Part shown: positions 21,149 to 28,722 of the stretch, one piece after another
Numbering within the stretch: position 1 is the stretch's first letter
How the letters are laid out: every line of letters starts with the position of its first letter
NCBI GenBank assembly: GCA_022822905.1
Contig: JAJDYE010000006.1
Location: 1 to 64,000 of the forward strand
Direction of reading: 5' to 3'
Length of the DNA: 64,000 nt
Origin: Acidimicrobiia bacterium
GTDB taxonomy: Bacteria; Actinomycetota; Acidimicrobiia; Acidimicrobiales; Bin134
Translations under genes and position numbers: made by a program
Notes under the pieces: generated by a model
Told to the model about the DNA's origin: nothing
Database searches by the model: none
Seen by the model: the letters and a program-made list of their open reading frames with translations, nothing else

Positions 21149-21205
21149 ACATCGCGGGAGGAGAAGCGGTACGCAAGGATGTGGCCGCGCCGTGAGGGTG
21201 TCTCT

Positions 21206-22540
21206 GTGAGAGTGGCCGTTGTGGGGGCGGGGATAACCGGACTGGCCGCCGGCTACGAGGCTGCTCAAGCTGGTGCCGAAGTGGTCGTGCATGAGGCTGC
21301 CGGGCGGGCTGGCGGGCGGATTCTCACCTCTGAGCTGGCTGGGCAGCCGGTGGATGAAGGAGCAGATGCGTTCTTGGCCCGGGTGCCGTGGGCGGTGGAT
21401 CTCTGCCAGGAGTTGGGCTTGGCTGCCGATCTGGTGTCGCCGGCCCAGCGGGCGGCGTTCGTGTATTCCCGAGGAGCGCTGCGGGCAGTGCCCCAGCCCA
21501 ACGTGCTGGGGGTGCCATTGGACTTCGACACTTTGGCCGCCTCCGGGATCGTGTCGGCCGATGGGGTGGACCGCGCCCGCCAAGAGCCCGATTTGGCTGG
21601 GTCGCCGTTGGCAGAAGATGAGTCGGTTGGCGGGCTGGTGCGGCGCCGGTTGGGCGACGAGGTGGCCGACCGGTTGGTAGATCCGCTGATCGGGGGCATC
21701 AACGCCTCTTCAATCGACGACTTGAGCGTGCGGGCGGCCGTGCCCCAGTTGGCCGAAGCCGCGGCTCGGGGTCCCAGCTTGGTGCGGGAGCTGCGTCGTC
21801 TGGCCGCGTCATCAACCGCCGACCCGGACGCGCCGGTGTTCTACTCCCTGCCCGACGGTGTGGGGCGATTGACCGATGAATTGGCCAGCCGATTAGAGCA
21901 ACGGCTGCGGCTCTCGTCCCCGGTGGTCGACCTGAGCGAGTTGGACGCCGACCAAGTGATCGTGACCCTCCCGGCAGGAGCGGCTAGCGCGTTGGTAGCC
22001 CCGGTATCGGCAACCGCGGCCGACCTATTGCACAGCATCGACTACGCGTCGGTGGTGCTGGTGTCGCTGGCGTTTGACACCACCGATGTCGATCACCCCA
22101 TGGCGGGCTCGGGCTATCTGGTGCCCGCGGTTGAGGGCCGGACCATCACCGCCTGCTCGTGGGCATCGAGCAAGTGGTCTCACGTCGGGACGGCTGACAC
22201 GGTTGTACTGCGGGTGTCGGCTGGGCGGTATGGCGACGACCGGGCACTGGCCCTCGGCGACGACGCCCTGCTGGAGGCAGTGGTGGACGACCTGTCCCTC
22301 ACCATGGGTCTGGATGCCGAGCCCCACGCGGTGAGAATCAGCCGTTGGGAGCGGTCTCTGCCCCAGTTCCGGCCCGGCCACCTGGAAGTCGTGGCCGACA
22401 TCGAGCGGGCACTGAGCCGAGACGCCCCCTGGTTGCGGGTGACCGGGGCTTGGGCTCGGGGCTTGGGGATTCCGGCTTGCATAAACCAAGGGCGACAGGC
22501 AGCTCGGGCCAGTGTGTCCGACGGCGAGGTCGCCCGATGA
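21206..22540 (+). CDS. hemY: HemY/CgoX-type protoporphyrinogen (coproporphyrinogen) oxidase
   Basis: An FAD enzyme of about 444 aa that oxidises the porphyrinogen ring. In actinobacteria the substrate is normally coproporphyrinogen III (the coproporphyrin-dependent route), so cgoX is the alternative name. It opens with VRVAVVGAGITGLAAGYEAA (FAD dinucleotide site), followed by HEAAGRAGGRI and DEGADAFLARVPWAVDLC. The end carries WARGLGIPACINQGRQAA, the conserved FAD-binding C terminus. I chose the GTG at 21206 because it starts just before the Rossmann strand. An ATG at 21179 gives 9 more residues. It lies 57 nt behind hemE. Confidence 0.9.
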   Translation: MRVAVVGAGITGLAAGYEAAQAGAEVVVHEAAGRAGGRILTSELAGQPVDEGADAFLARVPWAVDLCQELGLAADLVSPAQRAAFVYSRGALRAVPQPNVLGVPLDFDTLAASGIVSADGVDRARQEPDLAGSPLAEDESVGGLVRRRLGDEVADRLVDPLIGGINASSIDDLSVRAAVPQLAEAAARGPSLVRELRRLAASSTADPDAPVFYSLPDGVGRLTDELASRLEQRLRLSSPVVDLSELDADQVIVTLPAGAASALVAPVSATAADLLHSIDYASVVLVSLAFDTTDVDHPMAGSGYLVPAVEGRTITACSWASSKWSHVGTADTVVLRVSAGRYGDDRALALGDDALLEAVVDDLSLTMGLDAEPHAVRISRWERSLPQFRPGHLEVVADIERALSRDAPWLRVTGAWARGLGIPACINQGRQAARASVSDGEVAR

Positions 22541-22617
22541 GGGGACGATGAACCGACGACGAAGTCATCCGATGGGAAATCGATGGGCCCCAGACGCGGT
22601 CGCCCGATGAGCAGCCG

Positions 22618-24099
22618 ATGAGCAGCCCGCGACTTGCTGTGTGGGTTCGCACCAGCGGGTGGACCTCGGCGGGCTCCCTGGCGGCGGGCGGGCTGGTAGC
22701 GCTGTCGATGCCTCCGTGGGGATGGTGGCCGCTGGCTTTGGTCGGATTGCTGTCATTCGAGCGCCTCATTGTCGACCAGCCGATTTGGGCCCGGGCGTGG
22801 CGGGGGTTTGGATTCGGGGCGGGCTGGCTGTTCCCGGCCACGCTCTGGATGGCCGACTTCACCCTTCCCGGCTATCTGGCGGTGTGTGTGGTGTTCTCCG
22901 CGCTATACGGCCTCGCCGGGGCGGCTTGCCCGCCGGGGCGCAGTCGATGGCTGGCGCTACCCGGCCTGTTTGTGCTGGCCGGAGCGATTCGCTGGCGGTG
23001 GCCGTTCGGGGGGGTGCCGCTGGCCACCCTGCCGATGAGCCAGGTGGACACTCCCTGGGCCACCACTGTGCGGGTGCTCGGACCGTTGCTGCTGGTGGGG
23101 GTGTGTGCGGCCATCGCCATGGTGCTGGCCGCCGCGCTCGACCGCCGCTGGCAGGCGGCAATGGCCTTGGCAGTGGTGGTGCTGGGGTTTTGGGGCTGGG
23201 CGGCGCTGGCCCCCCGGGGCTCGGCCACCGGCACCATCGACGTGGCCGTGGTGCAGGGGGGCGGCCCGCAGCGGACCCGGGCGGTCAACACTGAGCCTGG
23301 GGTGGTGTTCGCGCGGCACCTCGAGGCCAGCCAACTGGTGCGGCAGCCGGTGGACTTGGTGGTGTGGCCCGAAGACGTGGTGGACGTGCATGGGTTGTTC
23401 GTCAACAGCCGGGAGCGCCTGCGGCTGGCTGAGCTGTCCCAAGAGCTCAACACCACGCTGGTGGCCGGGGTGGTTGAGGACGTGTCGGTCACCGAGGCGG
23501 CCAACTTCGCCGCGGTGTTCGCCCCCGACGGCACCCAGGTGGACCGTTACGACAAGGTGAGGCTGGTGCCGTTCGGGGAGTACGTGCCGTTGCGGTCGTT
23601 GATCGAGCCGCTGGCTCCCGACTACCTGCCCGCCCGGGACATGCGCCGAGGCGACACCCCCGCGGTGGTGGACACCCCGGTGGGTCGCCTCGGGGTGTCA
23701 ATAAGCTGGGAGATCTTCTTCGAGGATCGGGCCCGAGACGCCATCGGCAACGGCGGCGAAGTGCTGTTGAACCCCACCAACGGAGCCAGCTACTGGCTCA
23801 CCATCGTGCAGACCCAGCAAATCGCCAGCTCCCGGCTGCGAGCCCTGGAAACCGGCCGCTGGGTGGTGCAGTCGGCCCCCACCGGATTCAGCGCCTTCGT
23901 CGACCCCGACGGCAACGTGTACCAGCGCACCGCCGTCTCCGAGCGCAAAGTCATCCAAGCCGAAATCGAGCTCCGCACCGGCCAAACCCTCGCCACTCGA
24001 GCCGGCCCCTGGCCCATGATCGCCCTCGCTATGGCTGCCCTCGCCGCAGCCTGGATGGCCTACCAACACACCACCCCTTCCCGCCGGCGGGCCGGGTAA
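22618..24099 (+). CDS. Apolipoprotein N-acyltransferase (Lnt)-like protein with Ser at the catalytic Cys position
   Basis: A 493-aa membrane protein: about six to seven N-terminal membrane helices (residues 15-205), a periplasmic nitrilase-fold domain (about 210-465) and a last helix (WPMIALAMAALAAAWMAY). Lnt adds the third acyl chain to lipoproteins. The nitrilase Glu (VVWPEDVV, about 252) and Lys (RYDKVRLVPFGEYVPL, about 312) are present. The nucleophile motif, normally ICYE, reads SISWEIFFEDRA, with an AGC serine codon at 23704-23706 (residue 363). It may have lost acyltransferase activity or use serine. The frame is clean, so a sequencing artefact is unlikely. It sits behind hemY. Confidence 0.85.
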   Translation: MSSPRLAVWVRTSGWTSAGSLAAGGLVALSMPPWGWWPLALVGLLSFERLIVDQPIWARAWRGFGFGAGWLFPATLWMADFTLPGYLAVCVVFSALYGLAGAACPPGRSRWLALPGLFVLAGAIRWRWPFGGVPLATLPMSQVDTPWATTVRVLGPLLLVGVCAAIAMVLAAALDRRWQAAMALAVVVLGFWGWAALAPRGSATGTIDVAVVQGGGPQRTRAVNTEPGVVFARHLEASQLVRQPVDLVVWPEDVVDVHGLFVNSRERLRLAELSQELNTTLVAGVVEDVSVTEAANFAAVFAPDGTQVDRYDKVRLVPFGEYVPLRSLIEPLAPDYLPARDMRRGDTPAVVDTPVGRLGVSISWEIFFEDRARDAIGNGGEVLLNPTNGASYWLTIVQTQQIASSRLRALETGRWVVQSAPTGFSAFVDPDGNVYQRTAVSERKVIQAEIELRTGQTLATRAGPWPMIALAMAALAAAWMAYQHTTPSRRRAG

Positions 24100-24115
24100 G
24101 GACAATCCCTAGAGA

Positions 24116-24141
24116 CACTCTACCACATATGTGGTAGAGTG
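24116..24141. promoter_or_regulatory. Perfect 26-bp palindrome, likely toxin-antitoxin operator
   Basis: CACTCTACCACAT at 24116-24128 is followed immediately by its exact reverse complement ATGTGGTAGAGTG at 24129-24141. It ends 6 nt before the toxin ATG at 24148, so it overlaps the place of the promoter and ribosome binding site. Palindromes of this kind are where HigA/Xre-type antitoxins bind to repress their own operon. As RNA it would form a hairpin hiding the start. Confidence 0.8.
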
Positions 24142-24147
24142 CATTTC

Positions 24148-24585
24148 ATGGATGTGAGGTTGCATCCTCTTTTTCAGGATTGGATTGAACGTCTCGCCGA
24201 TTCAGCCGACCCCGGAGAACTGTCCGATGTGTACGTCGAAGTGATGGCCCTGATTGCTGCATTGGAGGAGTACGGACGCGACCTTGGAGACCCTGAGTGC
24301 CACCCTGTTGTCACCGCAAGCTATGACCTTTACGCGCTGCGCCGCTCTCCCCCCACGAGCACTACTCCATACGCCATGGGTCCTCCGGTCTTGAGAATCT
24401 TGTTCGGGTTTGCTCGTGATGAAGGCGGCACCGAAGTAGCGGTAGTGACGCTAGGGGGTGACAAGACCGCCTTGGGCAACGCCTGGTACCCGGCGAATAT
24501 CACACAGGCACAAGACCGGATCGACCAATGGTGTCAACGAAACCCCAGTTACAAGCCAGTTATGAAGAGAGGAAAATGGAAATGA
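24148..24585 (+). CDS. RelE/HigB-like toxin (phage-derived Gp49-like family)
   Basis: A 145-aa protein starting at ATG 24148 (MDVRLHPLFQDWIERLAD). The core LYALRRSPPTS, PVLRILFGFARDEGGTEVAVVTLGGDKTA and the C-terminal NAWYPANITQAQDRIDQWCQ fit the HigB/Gp49-like branch of RelE toxins, which cut mRNA at the ribosome. It is a little longer than usual. A GTG at 24139 lies inside the palindrome and is less likely. The antitoxin gene follows with a 4-nt overlap, the toxin-first order of higBA. Confidence 0.8.
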   Translation: MDVRLHPLFQDWIERLADSADPGELSDVYVEVMALIAALEEYGRDLGDPECHPVVTASYDLYALRRSPPTSTTPYAMGPPVLRILFGFARDEGGTEVAVVTLGGDKTALGNAWYPANITQAQDRIDQWCQRNPSYKPVMKRGKWK

Positions 24586-24986
24586 CTTCTAAGCACAAGA
24601 CCAGCGATGTGCCTGTTGACGAGGCCACCATCGAGGAGGTGCCCGATAGTGCCTGGGAACGCGACGACCGTCCAGACCGGTTCTACGACAGGATCAGTAA
24701 AGACTCCAAAGCCGCTGCTCGCTTTGAAAGCGTGCTTGCCGAGATTGCCGAACACCAGGCAACGCTGGCCCAGGTAAGGAAGGCCAAGTCGCTGACCCAG
24801 ACCACCATCGGGCAACTGCTCGAAATGGACCAGTCTGAGGTGTCCCGACTAGAGCGCCGAAGCGACATGTTGTTGTCCACCCTGCGATCCTTTATCCAAG
24901 CAGCAGGTGGAGACCTCCAGCTCGTTGCCACATTCCCCGACTCAGAGCCGGTCCAACTCCTCGTGGGGGAAGCGGAATCAGACTGA
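24582..24986 (+). CDS. Xre-family antitoxin (HigA-like)
   Basis: A 134-aa protein. Its N-terminal 60 residues are charged (toxin-binding, by analogy), followed by ATLAQVRKAKSLTQTTIGQL and LEMDQSEVSRLERRSDMLLS, a clear helix-turn-helix of the Xre type, and ending with LVATFPDSEPVQLLVGEAE. ATG at 24582 overlaps the toxin stop (ATGA) and sits 9 nt after GAGAGG. The ATG at 24576 is too close to that site. It neutralises the toxin and should bind the 26-bp palindrome upstream to repress the pair. Confidence 0.85.
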   Translation: MTSKHKTSDVPVDEATIEEVPDSAWERDDRPDRFYDRISKDSKAAARFESVLAEIAEHQATLAQVRKAKSLTQTTIGQLLEMDQSEVSRLERRSDMLLSTLRSFIQAAGGDLQLVATFPDSEPVQLLVGEAESD

Positions 24987-25424
24987 TCAGACCTCCACCA
25001 TCAGGGTGACGGGGCCGTCATTGATCAACTCGACGGCCATCATTGCGCCGAAGGAGCCGGTGGCGATGGTGGCGCCCAGGTTGCGGAGTTCGACAACGAG
25101 GTCGTCGATCAGGGCAGCGGCCTGGTCGGGGGCGGCGGCGCCCAGGAACGAGGGGCGGCGGCCCCGGCTGATGTCGCCGTAGAGGGTGAACTGGCTCACC
25201 ACCAGCAGTTCGCCGCTGGTGTCGGCCACCGACAGGTTCATGTGCCCGTTCTCGTCGGTGAAGATACGCAAGTTCCACAGCTTGCCGGCCATCTTCTTCA
25301 CTGTGTCGGCGTCGTCATCGTGGGTCACGCCCACCAGACAGCACAGCCCAGGACCGATCTCCCCGATCACTTCGCCGTCTACCCGAACCCGGGCCTCGGC
25401 GGCCCGCTGCACCAGCGCTCGCAC
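24987..25424 (-). CDS. dtd: D-aminoacyl-tRNA deacylase Dtd
   Basis: Dtd hydrolyses D-amino acids from mischarged tRNA. The 145-aa protein contains the family signatures SQFTLYGDISRGRRPSF near the middle and NDGPVTLMVE at the C terminus (the GP motif that excludes L-amino acids), plus VQRAAEARVRVDGEVIGEIG at the start. The frame runs open much further upstream. The GTG at 25424 (VRALVQRAAEA) matches the usual N terminus. The gene is convergent with the antitoxin gene, with no spacer. Confidence 0.95.
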   Translation of the reverse strand: MRALVQRAAEARVRVDGEVIGEIGPGLCCLVGVTHDDDADTVKKMAGKLWNLRIFTDENGHMNLSVADTSGELLVVSQFTLYGDISRGRRPSFLGAAAPDQAAALIDDLVVELRNLGATIATGSFGAMMAVELINDGPVTLMVEV

Positions 25425-25499
25425 GGGGCCAAGATAGCGGTCAATCAGAGCAGCTGAGCATTTGCCAAACCCACCGAATTCCGAAAGCCTTGTAGGGCT

Positions 25500-26765
25500 A
25501 TGGTCTCGGCGGATCGCCCGCTCAAAATCGCCCTTCTGTCGTACCGGGGCAAGCCCCACTGCGGTGGGCAGGGAGTGTACGTCCACCATCTGAGCAAGGC
25601 GTTGACCGACCTCGGTCACCACGTGGAGGTGCTGAGCGGACAGCCCTATCCGGTGCTCGACGATCGGGTGCCGCTGCACAAGCTCCCCAGCCTGGACATC
25701 TTCAACGATGCCCATCCGGGGCGGATGCCGGGGTTCTGGGAGGTCAAGTCGTGGGCCGACGCCGCCGAGGTGGGTTCGTTCATGACCGGTGCCTTCTCGG
25801 AGCCGCTGGCCTTCTCCATCCGGGCGTGGCAGATGCTGCGCTCCCAAGTGGGGGATTTCGACCTGGTTCACGACAACCAGTCGCTGGGCTACGGGCTGCT
25901 GGCCATAGAACGGGACGGCTTGCCGGTGCTGGGCACCATCCACCATCCCATCACCGTCGACCGCCAACTGGAGCTCGAACACGCCCGAAGCCCGATAGAG
26001 CGGCTGGGCAAGCGGCGCTGGTATTCCTTCACCCGGATGCAGGCTCGGGTGGCCCGGCGGCTCCGGCGAATCATCACCGTGTCGGAGTCGTCGCGCGACG
26101 ACATCGTCCGAGACCAGAAAGTGCCCCGCCGCCTGATGCACGTGGTGCCGGTGGGAGTGGACCCCGAGCAGTTCCGCCCACTGCCTGGCGTGGATCGCAA
26201 TCCCGACCAGATCATTACTACCGCCAGCGCGGATGTGCCCATGAAGGGCCTGCGCTACCTATTGGAGGCAGTGGCCAAGCTGCGCACGGAACGTGATGTG
26301 CGCCTCATCGTCATCGGAAAACCCCGCGAGGGGGGCACCTCGGCCGAAGCCATCCACAGCCTGGGCCTGAGCCAGGTGGTGGAGTTCATCTCGGGGGTGC
26401 CCGACGAGCGCATCGTGGAGCTGTACGCCACTAGCTCGGTGGCGGTGGTGCCGTCGCTCTACGAAGGGTTCTCACTGCCGGCTATCGAGGCCATGTGCAG
26501 CGGCACGCCGCTAGTGGCCACCACCGGTGGGGCGCTGCCCGAGGTAGCCGGCCCCGATGGTGAGACGTGTGTGTCGGTACCACCGGGCGACAGCGAGGCG
26601 CTGGCCGCGGCGCTGAGCAGGGTGTTTGATGATCCTGAAATGGCCGCCCGCATCGGAGGGGCGGGGCGGGAGCGGGTGATTGGCCGGTGGAGCTGGCGTC
26701 ACACCGCCGAGCAGACGGTGGAGCACTACCGGGCGCTGCTCGACGAGTGGCGGCCCAACCGATAG
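25500..26765 (+). CDS. Family 4 glycosyltransferase
   Basis: A 421-aa GT-B fold enzyme. N-terminal Rossmann: KIALLSYRGKPHCGGQGVYV with the glycine loop, then HHLSKALTDLGHHVEVLSG. C-terminal donor-binding domain: ITTASADVPMKGLRYLLEAV (part), and VVPSLYEGFSLPAIEAMCSG with the E-x7-E motif of GT4 retaining enzymes. The sugar and acceptor are unknown. It is the first gene of a three-gene unit with a methyltransferase and an alpha/alpha-toroid protein, which suggests synthesis or modification of a glycolipid or cell-envelope glycan. Confidence 0.88.
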   Translation: MVSADRPLKIALLSYRGKPHCGGQGVYVHHLSKALTDLGHHVEVLSGQPYPVLDDRVPLHKLPSLDIFNDAHPGRMPGFWEVKSWADAAEVGSFMTGAFSEPLAFSIRAWQMLRSQVGDFDLVHDNQSLGYGLLAIERDGLPVLGTIHHPITVDRQLELEHARSPIERLGKRRWYSFTRMQARVARRLRRIITVSESSRDDIVRDQKVPRRLMHVVPVGVDPEQFRPLPGVDRNPDQIITTASADVPMKGLRYLLEAVAKLRTERDVRLIVIGKPREGGTSAEAIHSLGLSQVVEFISGVPDERIVELYATSSVAVVPSLYEGFSLPAIEAMCSGTPLVATTGGALPEVAGPDGETCVSVPPGDSEALAAALSRVFDDPEMAARIGGAGRERVIGRWSWRHTAEQTVEHYRALLDEWRPNR

Positions 26766-26797
26766 GCACGAACCTCTCGGCTATTTCCAGTCCGATC

Positions 26798-27550
26798 ATG
26801 TTGACCGTTGACTACAACCGCTTGGGTTTGAAGCCGGGCGAACGGCTGCTCGATTTGGGATGCGGGTTCGGGCGTCATGCCTATGAGGCCGCCCGGCAGG
26901 GCGCCCATGTAGTGGCCTGTGATCTGGCGTCAGCCGAACTGGCCGAAGTTCGGGCCACCTTCGCTGCAATGTCGGGTGCCGGCGAGCAGTACCAGGGAAC
27001 GTGCCAGGCGACGCAGGGCGATGCCACCCGCCTGCCGTTCCCCGACCAGTCGTTCGACCGGGTCATCGCCTCCGAGGTGCTGGAGCACGTGGACTCCGAC
27101 GATCAGGCGCTGGCCGAGCTGACCCGGATTCTGCGCCCCGGCGGGGTGCTGGCGGTAACGGTTCCCACCTGGTTCCCCGAAAAGGTGTGCTGGGCGCTCT
27201 CGGACGAGTACCACGCCCCCAAGGCGGTGGGCGGCCATGTGCGGATCTACCGGCGCAGCGAACTCCGGCGTCGGCTCCGACAAGCAGGCCTGGCTCCCTA
27301 TTCGGGCCACCACGCCCACGCGCTGCACAGCCCCTACTGGTGGCTGCGGTGCGCGGTCGGTCCCAACCGCGACGACCATCGGCTGGTGGCGGCTTATCGC
27401 CGGCTCTTGGAATGGGATATTGTTCGCCAACCAAGAATCACCCGAATAGCCGAACGGGTCCTGAGTCCAGTGCTGGGCAAGAGCCTGGTTCTTTATAGCC
27501 GGAAGCCAGGATCACAGAGTCCAAGGGAGACCGAGCTTGTCGCCGTCTGA
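26798..27550 (+). CDS. Class I SAM-dependent methyltransferase (Methyltransf_11)
   Basis: A 250-aa enzyme starting at ATG 26798 (MLTVDYNRLGLKPGERLLDL). SAM motif I is LLDLGCGFGRHAYEAARQGA, the post-motif acidic VVACDLASAEL, motif II-like GDATRLPFPDQSFDRVIASE and then LRPGGVLAVTVPTWFPEKVC. The C-terminal part (GHVRIYRRSELRRRLRQAGL) is typical of sugar or lipid methyltransferases in actinobacteria. The reading frame extends upstream into the glycosyltransferase, but family length favours this start. The end overlaps the next gene by 14 nt. Confidence 0.87.
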   Translation: MLTVDYNRLGLKPGERLLDLGCGFGRHAYEAARQGAHVVACDLASAELAEVRATFAAMSGAGEQYQGTCQATQGDATRLPFPDQSFDRVIASEVLEHVDSDDQALAELTRILRPGGVLAVTVPTWFPEKVCWALSDEYHAPKAVGGHVRIYRRSELRRRLRQAGLAPYSGHHAHALHSPYWWLRCAVGPNRDDHRLVAAYRRLLEWDIVRQPRITRIAERVLSPVLGKSLVLYSRKPGSQSPRETELVAV

Positions 27551-28655
27551 GCCCCACAACCACAGGGAGACCGAGCTTGCCGATGCTGACTCCCCCACCC
27601 CTGGAGGCAGCGATTCCAACGGGCCTCGCGTGGCCGGCGTCTTGTCGGCAACCGAGCTAGAGCAAACCGCCGACAGCATCGCCGACTGGCAGCTGCCCAA
27701 CGGCATGATCCCCTGGTTCCCCGGCGGCCACGCCGACCCGTGGAACCATGTGGAGGCGGCCATGGCATTGACCGTGATGGGCCGCCGGATAGAAGCTGAG
27801 CGGGCCTACCAGTGGTTGGCAGATCACCAGCGCCCCGATGGCGCCTGGCACCAGTACTACGTGGCCAACGGCGTGGAGCAAGACAAGCTCGATGCCAACT
27901 GCGTGGCCTACGTGGCCACTGGGGTGTGGCACCACTACCTGTGTACCGGCGACCGGAGCTTCTTGGAGAGCATGTGGCCGGTTGTGGAGCGAGCGGTGGA
28001 CTTTGTGCTCGACTTGCAGCTTCCCCGAGGCGAGATTCGCTGGGCCCGCCACGCCGACGGCACGCCGTGGTCGTTCGCCCTGCTCACGGGTTCGTCGAGT
28101 ATCTGCCACAGCCTGCGGGCGGCCATCGCCACCGGCGAGGATCTGGGCCACGAGCGGCCCGACTGGGAACTGAGCGCCGCCCGGCTGGCCGATGTGATCC
28201 GCACCCAGCCCGACGCCTTCGCCCCCAAGCACCGCTGGGCCATGGACTGGTACTACCCCGTTCTGGCCGGCGTGGTAACCGGCCAGGAGGGCCGCGCCAT
28301 GCTGGCCTCCCGCTTCGACACCTTTGTGATGGACGGCCTCGGGGTGCGCTGCGTGTCGGATCGGCCCTGGGTCACCGCCGCGGAGACCTGCGAGAGCCTT
28401 ATGGCTCATCTCGGCGTGGGCCGACGAGATGTCGCCGCCGAGATGTTCGAGTGGGTGCAAAACCTTCGAGCCGACGACGGCTCCTATTTCACCGGCATGG
28501 TCCATCCCGAGCGGATCCACTTCCCCGCCGACGAGCGCACCTCCTACACCGCCGCCGCCGTCATCCTGGCCGCCGACGCCCTCTCCGGCGCCTCCCCCGC
28601 CTCCACCCTCTTCTCCAACCACCGCACCCTCCCCGAACTAATCACCATCGGCTGA
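27537..28655 (+). CDS. Alpha/alpha-toroid (prenyltransferase/squalene-oxidase-like) protein
   Basis: A 372-aa protein whose motifs TADSIADWQLPNGMIPWFPG, WLADHQRPDGAWHQYYV and VVERAVDFVLDLQLPRGEIRW show the repeated helix pairs with Q-x-DG turns seen in terpene cyclase/prenyltransferase and some glycan-lyase toroids. No DxDD cyclase motif is visible, so it may be a glycoside hydrolase-like or binding protein rather than a cyclase. The TTG at 27537 has GGGAGA 7 nt upstream and overlaps the methyltransferase end. A 16-bp repeat (AGGGAGACCGAGCTTG) occurs at 27524 and again 39 nt later at 27563, at the start region. Confidence 0.75.
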   Translation: MSPSEPHNHRETELADADSPTPGGSDSNGPRVAGVLSATELEQTADSIADWQLPNGMIPWFPGGHADPWNHVEAAMALTVMGRRIEAERAYQWLADHQRPDGAWHQYYVANGVEQDKLDANCVAYVATGVWHHYLCTGDRSFLESMWPVVERAVDFVLDLQLPRGEIRWARHADGTPWSFALLTGSSSICHSLRAAIATGEDLGHERPDWELSAARLADVIRTQPDAFAPKHRWAMDWYYPVLAGVVTGQEGRAMLASRFDTFVMDGLGVRCVSDRPWVTAAETCESLMAHLGVGRRDVAAEMFEWVQNLRADDGSYFTGMVHPERIHFPADERTSYTAAAVILAADALSGASPASTLFSNHRTLPELITIG

Positions 28656-28684
28656 AGGTCCCCGACGCCTCCAGCCGATTTTGA

Positions 28685-28717
28685 TGGGGGGTGGGGGGGG
28701 CGGCGGGGTAGGTTGGG
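28685..28717 (+). repeat. G-run tract just upstream of the secreted RCC1 gene
   Basis: The non-coding interval holds GGGGGG, T, GGGGGGGG, then CGGCGGGG and GGTTGGG, four or more G runs of at least three. This can form a G-quadruplex in DNA or in the 5' leader of the mRNA, just before the ATG at 28723. It could also be a slippage-prone tract. No function is shown. Confidence 0.55.
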
Positions 28718-28722
28718 CCGCC

